This document shows positions 51,061 to 62,100 of a DNA stretch of 64,000 bases, piece after piece. Origin of the DNA: Desmodus rotundus (Eukaryota; Chordata; Mammalia; Chiroptera; Phyllostomidae); the NCBI RefSeq assembly GCF_022682495.2, contig NC_071399.1, positions 12,009,342-12,073,341 of the forward strand, given 5' to 3'. The position numbers were made by a program, and so were the translations under genes. How positions within the stretch are numbered: position 1 is the first letter of the stretch; each line of letters begins with the position of its first letter. A model generated the notes under the pieces. It saw nothing but the letters and a program-made list of their open reading frames with translations. It ran no database searches and was not told the DNA's origin.

Positions 51061-53877
51061 CCATGCTCTCTTTATTAACGGTTGCCTGTCTGCTCCCTCC
51101 ACCCACTCCTGTGTTAATTAGCAAATAGTGTGTGTGTAATCCACTGACCGCGGACCTCCAGGAGCACGGAGTGGCTCAGGGATGGCGCTGGCCAGGGGTC
51201 TGAGCTTCCCTGAATCAACAGCTCTTCCCTGATGCGGGAAGGGAGGAGGTTGAAGAAACAGAAAGAGCCTTTTAAATTCAGTGTCCAGGGAACCACCGTC
51301 ACCCTCAGGAGGGCACAGCGTCATCTGAACGACTGTGCATCGCCACCTTCCTCTGAAGGGCGCGGCCAGCAGCCCTGGGCATTGCCTTGGCCAACGCAGA
51401 GTTGGAGAGGAGAGCGGCGGAGGGGAGGAACAGAAGTCAGGAAATGGAAGCGAGAGAGAAGTGAGCATGATCCAGGGTGCAAGCAGATGCCCCTGCCCAT
51501 GAAGGTCAATAAAAAGCATAATTTCCTTCACTTTTCTTCAGAAGCACAAGCTGGTACACAGTGAGTCTCTGGTGAATGCTAAGCAGCAGCAGCAGCCAGC
51601 CCTGAAGGCTACCAGTGCTTCTGTTATGGTCTCCTTGTGTGTGAATTATTTTATGCATAGCATTTTCAATAAACCTTTTAATGAATGATAGTGAAAACTG
51701 CTCTGTCTTGAAAGATCATCCTACTCCTCTGCTCTTTTTACCTTCTTATCCCCCTTCAAAGTGGCGAATAACACCAGGAATTTGTTAGGTAAGCAAAAAA
51801 AAAAAAAAAAGAAAGAAAGAAAAAGAAAAAAGAAACCACCTATATTTCAGGCATCTCCTCCCCACCACCCCCAACACACCTTCCCGGCCTCTCTTAATTA
51901 ACTACAGAAATATAACCAATATTTTTTAAATTAATGGTTCGAGGTTTTAGCCGGCACTAACTGTAGTTGTTTTAAACACTGTCATTCTAACAGAGATGCC
52001 AGACACTTCTGGTGCTCACTGTAGGGTGGAGCAAGGACCTCAGAACCTTGGTCTCAAAATAGTGGGGGCAAAGGAGATTACTCTCCGAGCTCCAGGAGAC
52101 AGCGTACTATAAAGGTGCGTTGCCTGTCCGTTAGTTATAAGAGCCTCTAGGGTTTGGGAAAGAGGGGCAACTCTAAGCTAAAATGTAAATGACTTAAAAC
52201 CAACATCCTCTCCTTCCTACTTCAAATGTCCATGCCTGTTTGCTTTTCCTGCTTATGGGCTTTAAACGCTCCCTTTTTGAAAAGCACCTTCTATTAGTCA
52301 TCGACAACTTAATGCCAACTTAAGTCAATGTTTCAGTTCCAAGAACATTGGACTGTGGGTCTGATTTCTACCAAGGTGATGAGACCCTTGACCTTTTCGT
52401 GAAGAAATGTCAGGCACTCGTGAGCAGGTGGGGAAGATAATGAAGACCTGCTGGCTCAGCCATTGGGAAACCCCGGAAGCCTGAACCACGAGAGGGCTGT
52501 AGTACTCGTGGATCAAAGACCCAGAGCCCAGAAACGAGCTTGGTCCCTGTCTCGGAGCTACGAGCGCACCCTGAGCTGTATAACATTACTGGGTGGTGCC
52601 GTTGGTCTTGCGTTTGCCTCTTCACGTCGACTGTTCCAGTCTCAGCAGAGTCACGAGGGTCCTTTCGCCAGGATTTATGACAGCTGAAATCTCCGGTGTC
52701 TAAAAGTATTTAAGAGTTGGCTCTGAATCTGCTACTGAACTGGTTCAAGTAAGTAAATCAGCTATGAGCTGAGCTATGAGCTGAGTTTATTTTTACGTCA
52801 TTTCCCCCATACTTTGACTCTACTTTGAGATGATGCGATAATGGGTGAGTTTTGTATGCCTACGAGAATTTTTATGAGCTATTTTTACAGGATGAATGAA
52901 ATGAATCACTCCGTCTGGGATGGAGACTTGTTAGCCCAATCAGCACTCCATGGGGCTTGAGCCTTAGCCTGGACAGGAAGCCTCTCTGTGGCCGTGTTTA
53001 AAGAACACGAAGGTGTCCTGTCTGCCCGGGTTCCCGCCTAGACCCACAGCCCGACACCGCTCGTGGGACATCACTTTTTTTCACATGATCACGTGGCACC
53101 AGAGCAGGGGTGGGCCATCAAAACCTAGTAGCAATCCTAATCAACAATTAGACAGATGAGGTTTTAGGCTTCTACTTGGGAAATACCTCGCTGTTTTAGC
53201 TTGGTTTTCAATGCTGGCTAAATTGATATTAAAGTTTTAAAATTCAATACGGTATTCCCTGCAATTCACTAGAATCGATAAGAATTCAGTGTACATATAT
53301 ACACACACAGACATTCCAAAATTAAACACGCCCCTTCAAGGGGTTTGCAATTTTAAATAACATGAGCCATGTCAGAAAGCGCTTTGACTCGTCCTTCCCA
53401 GAGGGTAAAAAGGACTGAAGGTGGCGGGTATTTATTCACTATACGGTAAAAATGTTTCTTAGTTACACACAACTGATCACCCGTTATTAAAGGCTATGAT
53501 TTGGCCAGGAACACTCTGAGGAGCTTCTCACAGACAAAAGTGACGTCAAAGAGATCGGCCTGTTAAATGGCGGTGGAAGTGGCAGGACCTCAGAAGTGTG
53601 TGGTCCTGGGGTAATGTGCTTCCGTATTTTTTGGACTGTGCCATGAGGGTTGAGGATATGTGAGACATCTCTTTTATCTCCTCGGACTTGGTTAGGCATA
53701 GGCTAACCAGGTGAGTATTCCTAACCGTGTAATTTTTTCAATTTAGATTGCACTATATTTCTGAGCTTTAAAGTTTCCCAAATGAAAGAAGCAGTTTAAA
53801 TGAGGTATGTGCAAAATGTATGCTTTGGTACATGTGACACACAGGCATACTACATTGTTTTACAAGTTGTATTAAAA

Positions 53878-53883
53878 TTTATT
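53878..53883 (-). terminator. SLC7A2: Distal poly(A) signal of SLC7A2
   Basis: AATAAA on the minus strand with a GT-rich downstream element at about 53831-53842. Two overlapping AATAAA copies lie 60 bp before it. Confidence 0.65.
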
Positions 53884-55753
53884 TAAAAAATACATGGTCA
53901 CATTAGAAAGCCTATTTTACAGTGGTAAAGCAGCAATAGTTTTTATTTATTACAAATTCTAAAAAATAATCCAACTTTATAAGTAAAAAGGAACATTGAT
54001 TATCATTGAAAACATTTAAATGTAAAATTACCTACTAAACAAAAAATCTACATTCACGCAAGTCCAATGTCTTGGTTGGTTTTACAGGCAGAATTCCTGT
54101 AGGGTTTTGGGCTCCACTGACAGTTTCTACTGAGTACAATCACAAAATAAAGCAATAAGACAACTGGGCACCCCTAGTGGACACCAAAGGGGAAGAGCCT
54201 GTCAACCAGGCATGGGCCAGGGACACTGCCCTGCAGGTGGTGATGAGAGGTTCCTTCCCCCGCCAAGGCTGTCAGTGGGCGGACAGGGATGGCAGGTAAG
54301 CCAGGCCCCTTGGTGCTGGTTCCAGGGAGCAGCCATCCCTTCCAGGAAACCCGGAGCTTCCTTTGTCCTCGTCATTCACCTTAGTGTACTCATGGGACAT
54401 TTGGAACTGACATTAAGGACCTCGAACTACCTTATTGCATGTGAGGGCTTTTACTTCATACCCTCCCCTGACACCCTAAGACCCCACCCAACAGGAGTAG
54501 CTATGGATGCTCGCCCTTTGCAGGGTGCCCAACTCTGGAACCAGCACAGGGTCCTGGTTTACGACCCCCACGGAGCCCCAGTGGTCAGGGAAAGCTTCCA
54601 GAGCTCAGAGATTGTGGCAGTGGCTTCGGCCGTAATGAATAAAAGCTAAGTGTAGTGCTCCCAGCAAATAGGGTTGCCAGCTGGGTCAAGCCATAACAAA
54701 ATACCTTTGAAATCAGTACGACTAAACTGTGTACATACAAACAATAATGAATGTTACAAAAACCAACAACCACATCAACAACCACAACAATAACAGCGAC
54801 GGCCTCTCAAAACCCAGAAAACAGAAAGCCATTAAAACATGTTTAAACATAATTAGACAAAGAGGGGAAAAATAAACAGCTAAATAACAAAGGCAAGCAG
54901 CCTTACTTTCAAATCTACATTAAAAAGTGACTTGGGCTGGTATTAGGCACTATACGTGAACTTTGGCACTTTTTCCCTTGATATTTTAGGATGTGTTAGA
55001 GAACGCTAAGTAGAACAGGTACAGAGAAGGCACTTTTTTACTTTGGCACTAGTAGTAGTAAAATTAAACAGTTAATCCCTCCTGCCCCAAAGTCGCACCA
55101 ATCGTGTGGATTTTAATACTCCATGATGTACGGTCTAATCCTTTAAAATTCAGCGGAAATTGCATTTTTGGTGTTAACTTGAAGCTCATCAGCAGAAATT
55201 AGGCAGACAACATCGTGGACGACATCCAGGGGCGGGGCATGACCACATCCCAGGTTGTGATGTCAGAACAGGCCCCATCTACGAGGCCCCATCTATGAGG
55301 CCAGGAGACAAAACCCACCTGTTCCCCGTGGCACTGGGGGCGATTACTTTCCTTTATTGTCCTTGCAAGGCATTCAAATAAGTGTAGAAAATAATTTGGT
55401 AAATATAGACTCCAATTCAAAATACTGTAACAATTACCTACAAAAATATTTTGGCTAATATTTAAAATGTAAAAACTGAACTTGAGGAACCTGTTGTTAA
55501 ATTTCTTTGAAGATACAGTAAATGGCTCAAGTAGATCTTTTAAGTGGCATAGAATATAAAATTTAAAAATTTTTTACTAGAAAAATTTAAAAATGTTTAT
55601 TCAGAAAAATTGAGAGAGGCTCTTATCTTTTAAAGGAACATAATTCTCAAACAAATATTTTCCATCAACTATGGTTGATAATAGTAAAGTTTTATATATA
55701 TCAACATTAGTTTTGCTTTAATGTATATATCCCAAATGAGGTTTTGGTCTTAG

Positions 55754-55783
55754 TTTTCCAAGAGATATCTATCTCTTGGAAAA
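55754..55783. repeat. SLC7A2: Perfect 13-bp inverted repeat in SLC7A2 3'UTR
   Basis: Left arm ttttccaagagat (55754-55766), spacer atct, right arm atctcttggaaaa (55771-55783). The arms are exact reverse complements, so the transcript can form a stable stem with a four-base loop. Confidence 0.95.
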
Positions 55784-58692
55784 ATGTGAATATGCAATAA
55801 TTTATAAGCTCAAATATAAGTTTTCTCATAAATAATTTTTAAACTTGAATTTGCATACTACCTTGTTAAATGTAGGGTAGGATAGTTTTCATTTGGCTTT
55901 TCATTAACCACCTTCTCTTTTAAAAGAGCATCAAATAAAGGTGCTATCATAGGAAGTTTCTCACTGAAAATGTTATAAAACCATATTTCCTAGTACAAAA
56001 AAATTATATTAAGCTGTTTTTATGCAATCACAATGAAGAGGATATGTTTATGTACTTTTTAATTTCTGGACAGAATTTTATATAAGTGTGGTTAATTAAA
56101 AAAAATTTTTTTGGTACTCCTAAGAAAGTAAAAACACCATTTTGTTCCAAGGGTTATGAATTCCAGTGTGGGAACAGGGAAGTGGTACCCAAGTGGGTAG
56201 TACCGGCTTTTTCTGGACAGACTGAGGCAGAGATGCCGAGAAGGTGGCAGAGAGACAAGTCACCAGGCACACCCTGATGTCCCCAACCCCACTTCATGTC
56301 AGAAAGTACCTGTTACGATGTACTAGAGTTTAGTGATTTCATCTTAGAAACATTATAAATATAGCTTCTTTAAAGAATCTATCTATAGAAAATATCATAT
56401 ATATAAAATCACTATGTATTTCAAAATACTTTAAAACCTAAATATTTTATATAAGCGTACCTATCAATACAAAACATTGTATTACCTCTACATCAGTAGG
56501 GGTTTTTTTTAATCCACACAATGGTATTATTTCCAAAGCTCATCTTAAACCCAACCGTCTTTTATACTGACAGTTGAAATACACAGACATACATATACAT
56601 ATATAATATATATACACTCACACAGACTGACATTTGAGTCTTCACAGAGAAAAAGCAGTCACTGACAAAGCGTCTTTTCATAGATATTTGTGTTCGCAAA
56701 GTGTTTCAGTGTGGAAAAATATTTTTTTAACTAAATTCTGCTCCTAAATGAACACAGTGGGCATAATAATTTTAGCTGCCTGTCACATTCTAAATGAGTT
56801 TCTGGATTCTGTTACGATAAGAGAGTTAGGTATGCGTCCACGAAATCCCTCATGTCCCCTGCGAAGGGCCTATTCTAGACTGACGATGGGATAAAAGCGG
56901 GCCTTAGCGCATGGCTGTGAGGACTCAGGAGCAGGCCTGCGGTCCTTACTCAGTCCTCACTCCCAGCCTGCCTAACTCTTCCTCTACAGGGAGACCAGGA
57001 GCTTGGGGGAGAGTGTTACCACGTACACCCTGAGGCTTGTGGAATGTCAGTTCTGAGTCAGGGAAGCCAGGACTCCAGCACCCAGAGAGCCAGGCTTTCT
57101 GCCCGTTGGATTGATATTTAATCACTCCGAACTCTTGGTTAGACCACTCCATTGCAACTTGCTTCTTAATGCAGCAATAACATAACGGATCTCTTGGAAG
57201 AGCTGACAGAAATGTTTGCCTTGTTTTGGGATTAAGTCGGTCAATTGGTGTGCTTGGTAACACTTGTGTTGGGAATGTAACCCATATATACCTAAGTGCT
57301 GAGCCTCCAGCTTCAACTAGGGGACCATTTAAGGATTTGTAAGAAATATATAATTCATGAGAAACAAATCACACTGCAGATCCACTATTAGCGAACCCTA
57401 CAAAGTCACATAGAGTAATCAGTGAATCTTGCATCTAAAAACGAATTATTTAGTTGTATAAAGATTGCTGGTTTCTACAGCTTTCATTTGGTTAAGTTTT
57501 TAGCTTGGAGTTTTATATAATCATGTATTTAATCACAATATTTTATTTCCCAACCACTGATGGGTTATTATAGTATACTGGAGCTCATATGAATAGTTTT
57601 AGTGTGGCCATTTAAAAATAAGTGAGGTTATAAGTGCTAAACTATTATTGCACGAGGGAGGAAAAACATCCCTAAATGTTTGCAAAAGAAACAAATTAGA
57701 TCTAACCCCCTCAAACTAAGCCAAATGCCCTTTAATATCTGAATAGGCACTTTAAAATTAGAACAAGGAAATTTTTCCTTCTCACGTCCCTTCATTTTTT
57801 TCCACGTTTGCACATAGTAAAGGTAGAATTTGTAACTGTAACCCCTTGTATCTCGGACAAGACAAAATGAGAATGGAAATGGAGGAGTGAATTCTTTGTC
57901 TGACAGGGTTAAAAGACCCTGAACTGTGATTGGTTAGTAAGTAATGGAAAAAGTATGAATCACCCCACCAACTGCGCAATGTGGAGACTCTACTGGCTGA
58001 TTTTAAGTGACTTTCAAAACAAGGATGCTTGGAAGCTACTTATCCAAGCATGTGTCTAACTCTGATTTTCCAACACATCCTCATCATTGCTACTTATGCC
58101 AGCTTTCTGGCCATGGGGACCACATTCTGGCACAGAGGGTCTCGAGGAGATCACACTCCCTGCCTTTCAGCCCCTGACCGGGCGGAGGGGGGGCATGTCA
58201 CTCTCGGCAGGTGAAGGCCTCAGACTGAAGAACCACTGTGCTAAGAGAAGACAGCAGTTCCAAGGGGTGCCTCCTGGTGACAAAAGGTCACGCCTCCCTG
58301 TGTAGCAAGGCGGCTGCAAACACTTCTACTGGCTAAAGCTTTAGCAAACTGCCAGAACTCATACAAGAAAACTCTGTACTAAACCCATTGCTGGCTTTAT
58401 GAGTTACAGAAAAAGGCTCATTTCTTGTCCCCTCCTGTTACTCCTGACCAATGACAGGCACCCAGATGAGTAACTGCACATGTAGCATGTTCTAGGTTGA
58501 CATTAATGAAATCTAATGAGGAAAAGCAAGTCATTTCCCTAACAACACCAAGCATATACAAAACACTTTTCTATGCGGTGAATACCTGCATTTCAGTGTG
58601 TGCAGTATACGACACCAATTCAAGACAAACACTGGAAAAATGTAATGCAATAATAGCCAAGTACAGACAACTTTTAACAGTTGTATTCCCTG

Positions 58693-58721
58693 ACACACAC
58701 ACACACACACACACACACACA
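58693..58721. repeat. (CA)n microsatellite in SLC7A2 3'UTR
   Basis: About 14 AC units on the plus strand, so (GT)n in the transcript, about 220 nt after the stop codon. Confidence 0.96.
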
Positions 58722-58937
58722 TTATTTGGGAGATACTCAGCACTAGGAGAGAGCTCAGGTTTCCCCAGGTATGTAATGCATTGCCTGAGGAGGTGCTGTC
58801 CAGGTGAGTATAAATTAGGGGGAACTATGTCCCATGACAAGCAAGCCCATGACAAGCCGGCACGATGCTGCTACCCTGTCCAGGTTACTCAGCGTGGGAT
58901 GTGCATGTTAAGACTGTGGACTCTGCTCCAGCAAGCA

Positions 58938-59134
58938 TTAGCACTCGCTCGTCTTCTCACTGAGTATGAAAGGTAAACTGAGGTTTCTTTGGTGGTGGTC
59001 ATGTGCCTGAAAGGCGGATTTTTCTTCCGTTGCTGCATTAACGGTGTCTGAGTACGAGTCTTCATCGTCATCTTCATCCCTTGGATTGCTCTCCAGGCTG
59101 TGTCTAATGCCGTAAGTGAAATAAATCAGGAACC
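58938..59134 (-). CDS. SLC7A2: SLC7A2 last coding exon and stop
   Basis: The acceptor is gttctctgaaag. The exon encodes the end of the last helix ([16 protein letters not shown]) and a cytoplasmic tail with the acidic run [11 protein letters not shown], then [17 protein letters not shown] and KTSEC with the stop at 58938-58940. From memory human CAT2 ends KTSEF, so the terminal Cys is a lineage difference. Confidence 0.96.
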
Positions 59135-62100
59135 CTTTCAGAGAACAGAAGAGCAGCATTTTAGGTGGATGACTGCTGGGACACGAGAATTTAGTACAAA
59201 GGCACAGGGCTCTGAGGCTCTAATAACAACAAATTTAGATATTAGAAAAAAGGTGTTTTGGGGGGGGTTGTTTTGCTATTAGCTCACTCAAAATGTCTCC
59301 AAAAACCTACTGGCACACTGGAAATAGAGCTTTGGGATGGGAAACTTGGCTCCATTTGTCAGTGAGATCCTGTGACATTTTGGGGCTTCATTTTTCTCAT
59401 CCATCATGTTGGAGAAAATTGAACCTACAGGGTTCCACAGAGTTACTGGGAGACTTGCATTTTTAAAAAGCATCTGAAAACATGTGGAAAAGTAAGCACT
59501 CAGATGTTCTCAAACTTGGAAAAGGAGGAAATGGACAAGAAAAACCTTTATTTCTGGGAAGAGGGAAGGGATGCATTTCTTGAATCAGTGCATGAAGTTG
59601 GAAAGACAGAGCCAACGTTGAGAAAGTGAGAGCATTAAAAGACCTACCGAGTGCCATCCAAATGCTAAACCGGATCCAAGTCACCTCACTCAGCTGGACC
59701 ATCAGGTAAATGTTCACCAGGATGCTGACCGCTGGCAAGAACGGGACGAACGGAACCTGCAGGGGAAAGTGTCTTCTTCACTATACTCAGACTCTGAAAG
59801 CACATTCCCCCAGTTATTTCCATGTGGTGGTAACTAATTTGACATACTATACATTTTCATTCTGTGTCTGTAAGTTTATAGTCTTTGGCAAAGGACAACC
59901 TGAATAAAAGCCACTCTTCTAAAGAAAACTAAGGAGAGCATCACCTTTTACATTATTTACTGTGGCCCAAAGCAACAGAGGATTTGTGTGGCCTGTGAAC
60001 ACCTGCATCATCACTAAGAAGCAACTGGCTTTAAGGGTTAGTTTAGCTCGGGTTCACAGGTATACTTTGGGCGTCTACCAGCCATGCCTCTGGGACTGTG
60101 GATACACGCAGCATCTCGGGGGATGCTTCCAGAAAGCTCTCTCCCAGCTGAAACCTGCTCTTAGTTCGAATGTGAGAATTTCCTGTGCAGTGGAAGGGCT
60201 TTTGGTGGGAATAAGCTTCTTGAGAGGGTACTGACTTTTAAAATAAGATATTCCAATTACGCCTTTGTTACTGTAGATTCTTTGACAAGGAATCTGTGTG
60301 CTATTATATATAACACTGTGTGTGATAGGAGCATCCTCAAGTTTTTGAAAAGGGCAGTCGCACAGCCGACACAGGCAGAGTACTTGTGACAAAAAGGATC
60401 ATCTCAAAGAATTGAGACACTCTTGTTCATTGGTTAACTTCAGAAAGGCTTAAAAAAAGTGATAAAAACTAATGTCCAAGGGAACTCGTGCCCCATATTT
60501 AGCATCTCTAACCCTCACGACACAAACCATGAAAGCGACTTTATGCTGATTCTGGGGCTGCCTCCAAATGGTGAGGATGACGACGAAGAAGAGCAGCACG
60601 AACAGCAACAGGAGAGCGAGGCTCCACGCCTCCAGTGCGGCGAGGGCCTGGACTCCGTAGGTGGTCAGAATACTCAGGCCCAAAACGAGAAATGCTGCAG
60701 AGGAGACACGCACGTCACACAAGGTCAGCACGCACACTTCCCTCAGGTGCCTCAGTTGCAACGGTCACTTTGCCAAGTACTCAGATCCTTCATTTTCAGG
60801 ACGGGCAGAAATGGCTGATTTCCCTGACTTAGGAAACGCCGCTTGCTTACTCACAACCGTCTCCTCTTAGGAAGTCAACCTGCCCTCGGGCACGACGGCC
60901 TTGCTTGCCCTGCCCATGTGCCACCTGGGTCCTCATCTGTTACTGTCTCAGACTATAGCACGTGGACTCATGGGCCACTGTCGGCGGTTGGTATTCCGCT
61001 TTTTTCAAATGGGAAATGGCAAGCCTGTCCATGTTCAGCTGTTGTAAACAAATAAAATGACCTGCATCTTTTCTCCTTGTTTCTGAGAGGGACATCGCCA
61101 CCCACCAACCCTACCTCTGACCAGTAAGTCTGAGTTAGGGGCCCCACCATTGTGCTCTCAGAGAAATCTGCACTTCCCCTAGCTGTGGCAACAATAATCC
61201 TGTATCGTAAAGCCCAGCGAGTGCAAGGGCCAGCTCTCTTGATATCCAAAGTGCCAGCAGAGTTCCAGGCACACAGATGATGCTCAATAAACGTCTCTCA
61301 ATATGTGAGAGATTGCATAACTGTGGGTAAGCAGACAGCACTGTCTATATTGCCTCCAGCCTCCTGGGGTCCCAGTTCTGTGACTGGCAGGTGTACCTGG
61401 CCGGATGCTTTTACACAGGGAGCTCCCTAACAGCTACTGCAATGTACCATTATCTACTCCAGACACTCTCACCTTATGAATTTCTTCCTGTCTTCTTCAT
61501 TTACCAAAATATGATAAATTTGTCCTGCTAATATAAAGTCTAGTGGCCCACTAGGTGGACACTTCAGGGCCCCAGGTAGTTGCTAACCTACTCCAGGGTG
61601 ACGTGAGGCCTTTCGTCCTACCTCCCATCCCACCTGCTCCACCCGCACACGCCTGCTGGGGCTCTGTGACGCCGCAGAGGTGAGGACTTACCAAGGAACA
61701 CTACCAGGAAGCTCACAAGAGAAGCCGACTGCTTTGTGGGCAGAGCCGAGGGGCTGAAGAGGGCAGACAGGCCGAACCCCTGTCCCTGCAGCATGGTGAC
61801 CTGGGACGCGCTTTCTGATTCCGCACTGGCACACGGTTCCAGAGCTTCTTTCTCGGGAGCGTATTTGGGCTGCTCGTACGATAAGCCAGGCTGGTACCTG
61901 TCCCCAAACAAAGGTTGCTGTCTTGATTCTCAAAGACACAGTCGGCCCCAATGAAACGAGCTCCTGAAACTCTCAGTGAGACATCTCACAGTGTCACAGC
62001 TTGTTGGGCCATAACCGGATGCTGCTTGTGGGTCCAGCCCCAGAGCACGTGTGTCCGACCACCACCCTGCCCGACAGATATCTGTGGCAACTCTCAATTC

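Larger units (their letters stand above)
46680..53850. other. Intergenic region between PDGFRL and SLC7A2
   Basis: After the promoter island there is no gene that I can support. The region holds LINE-1 and L2 relics, a second copy of the 43-kb repeat, a diverged direct repeat at 49.7/50.0 kb and short CAG runs (about 47270 and 51583). It would contain upstream control elements of PDGFRL, but none can be named. Confidence 0.7.
53855..58937 (-). other. SLC7A2: SLC7A2 3'UTR, about 5.1 kb
   Basis: Long AT-rich sequence, almost free of interspersed repeats, follows the stop. On the minus strand AATAAA lies at 57547-57542, 55601-55596, 53951-53946, 53947-53942 and 53883-53878. The last is followed about 40 nt later by a GT-rich element (tgtgtgtcacatgt on that strand). 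CAT2 mRNAs are known to be several kb longer than their coding part, which fits. The UTR contains a CA microsatellite, many ATTTA-type motifs and a perfect 13-bp hairpin at 55754-55783. Shorter forms from the inner signals are possible. Confidence 0.75.

Noticed and set aside
54212..54649. Plus-strand open frame of 145 codons
   Set aside because: Antisense to the SLC7A2 3'UTR; no domain or conservation evidence.
58497..58976. Plus-strand open frame of 159 codons
   Set aside because: Antisense to the 3'UTR and last exon of SLC7A2 and crossing the CA microsatellite.
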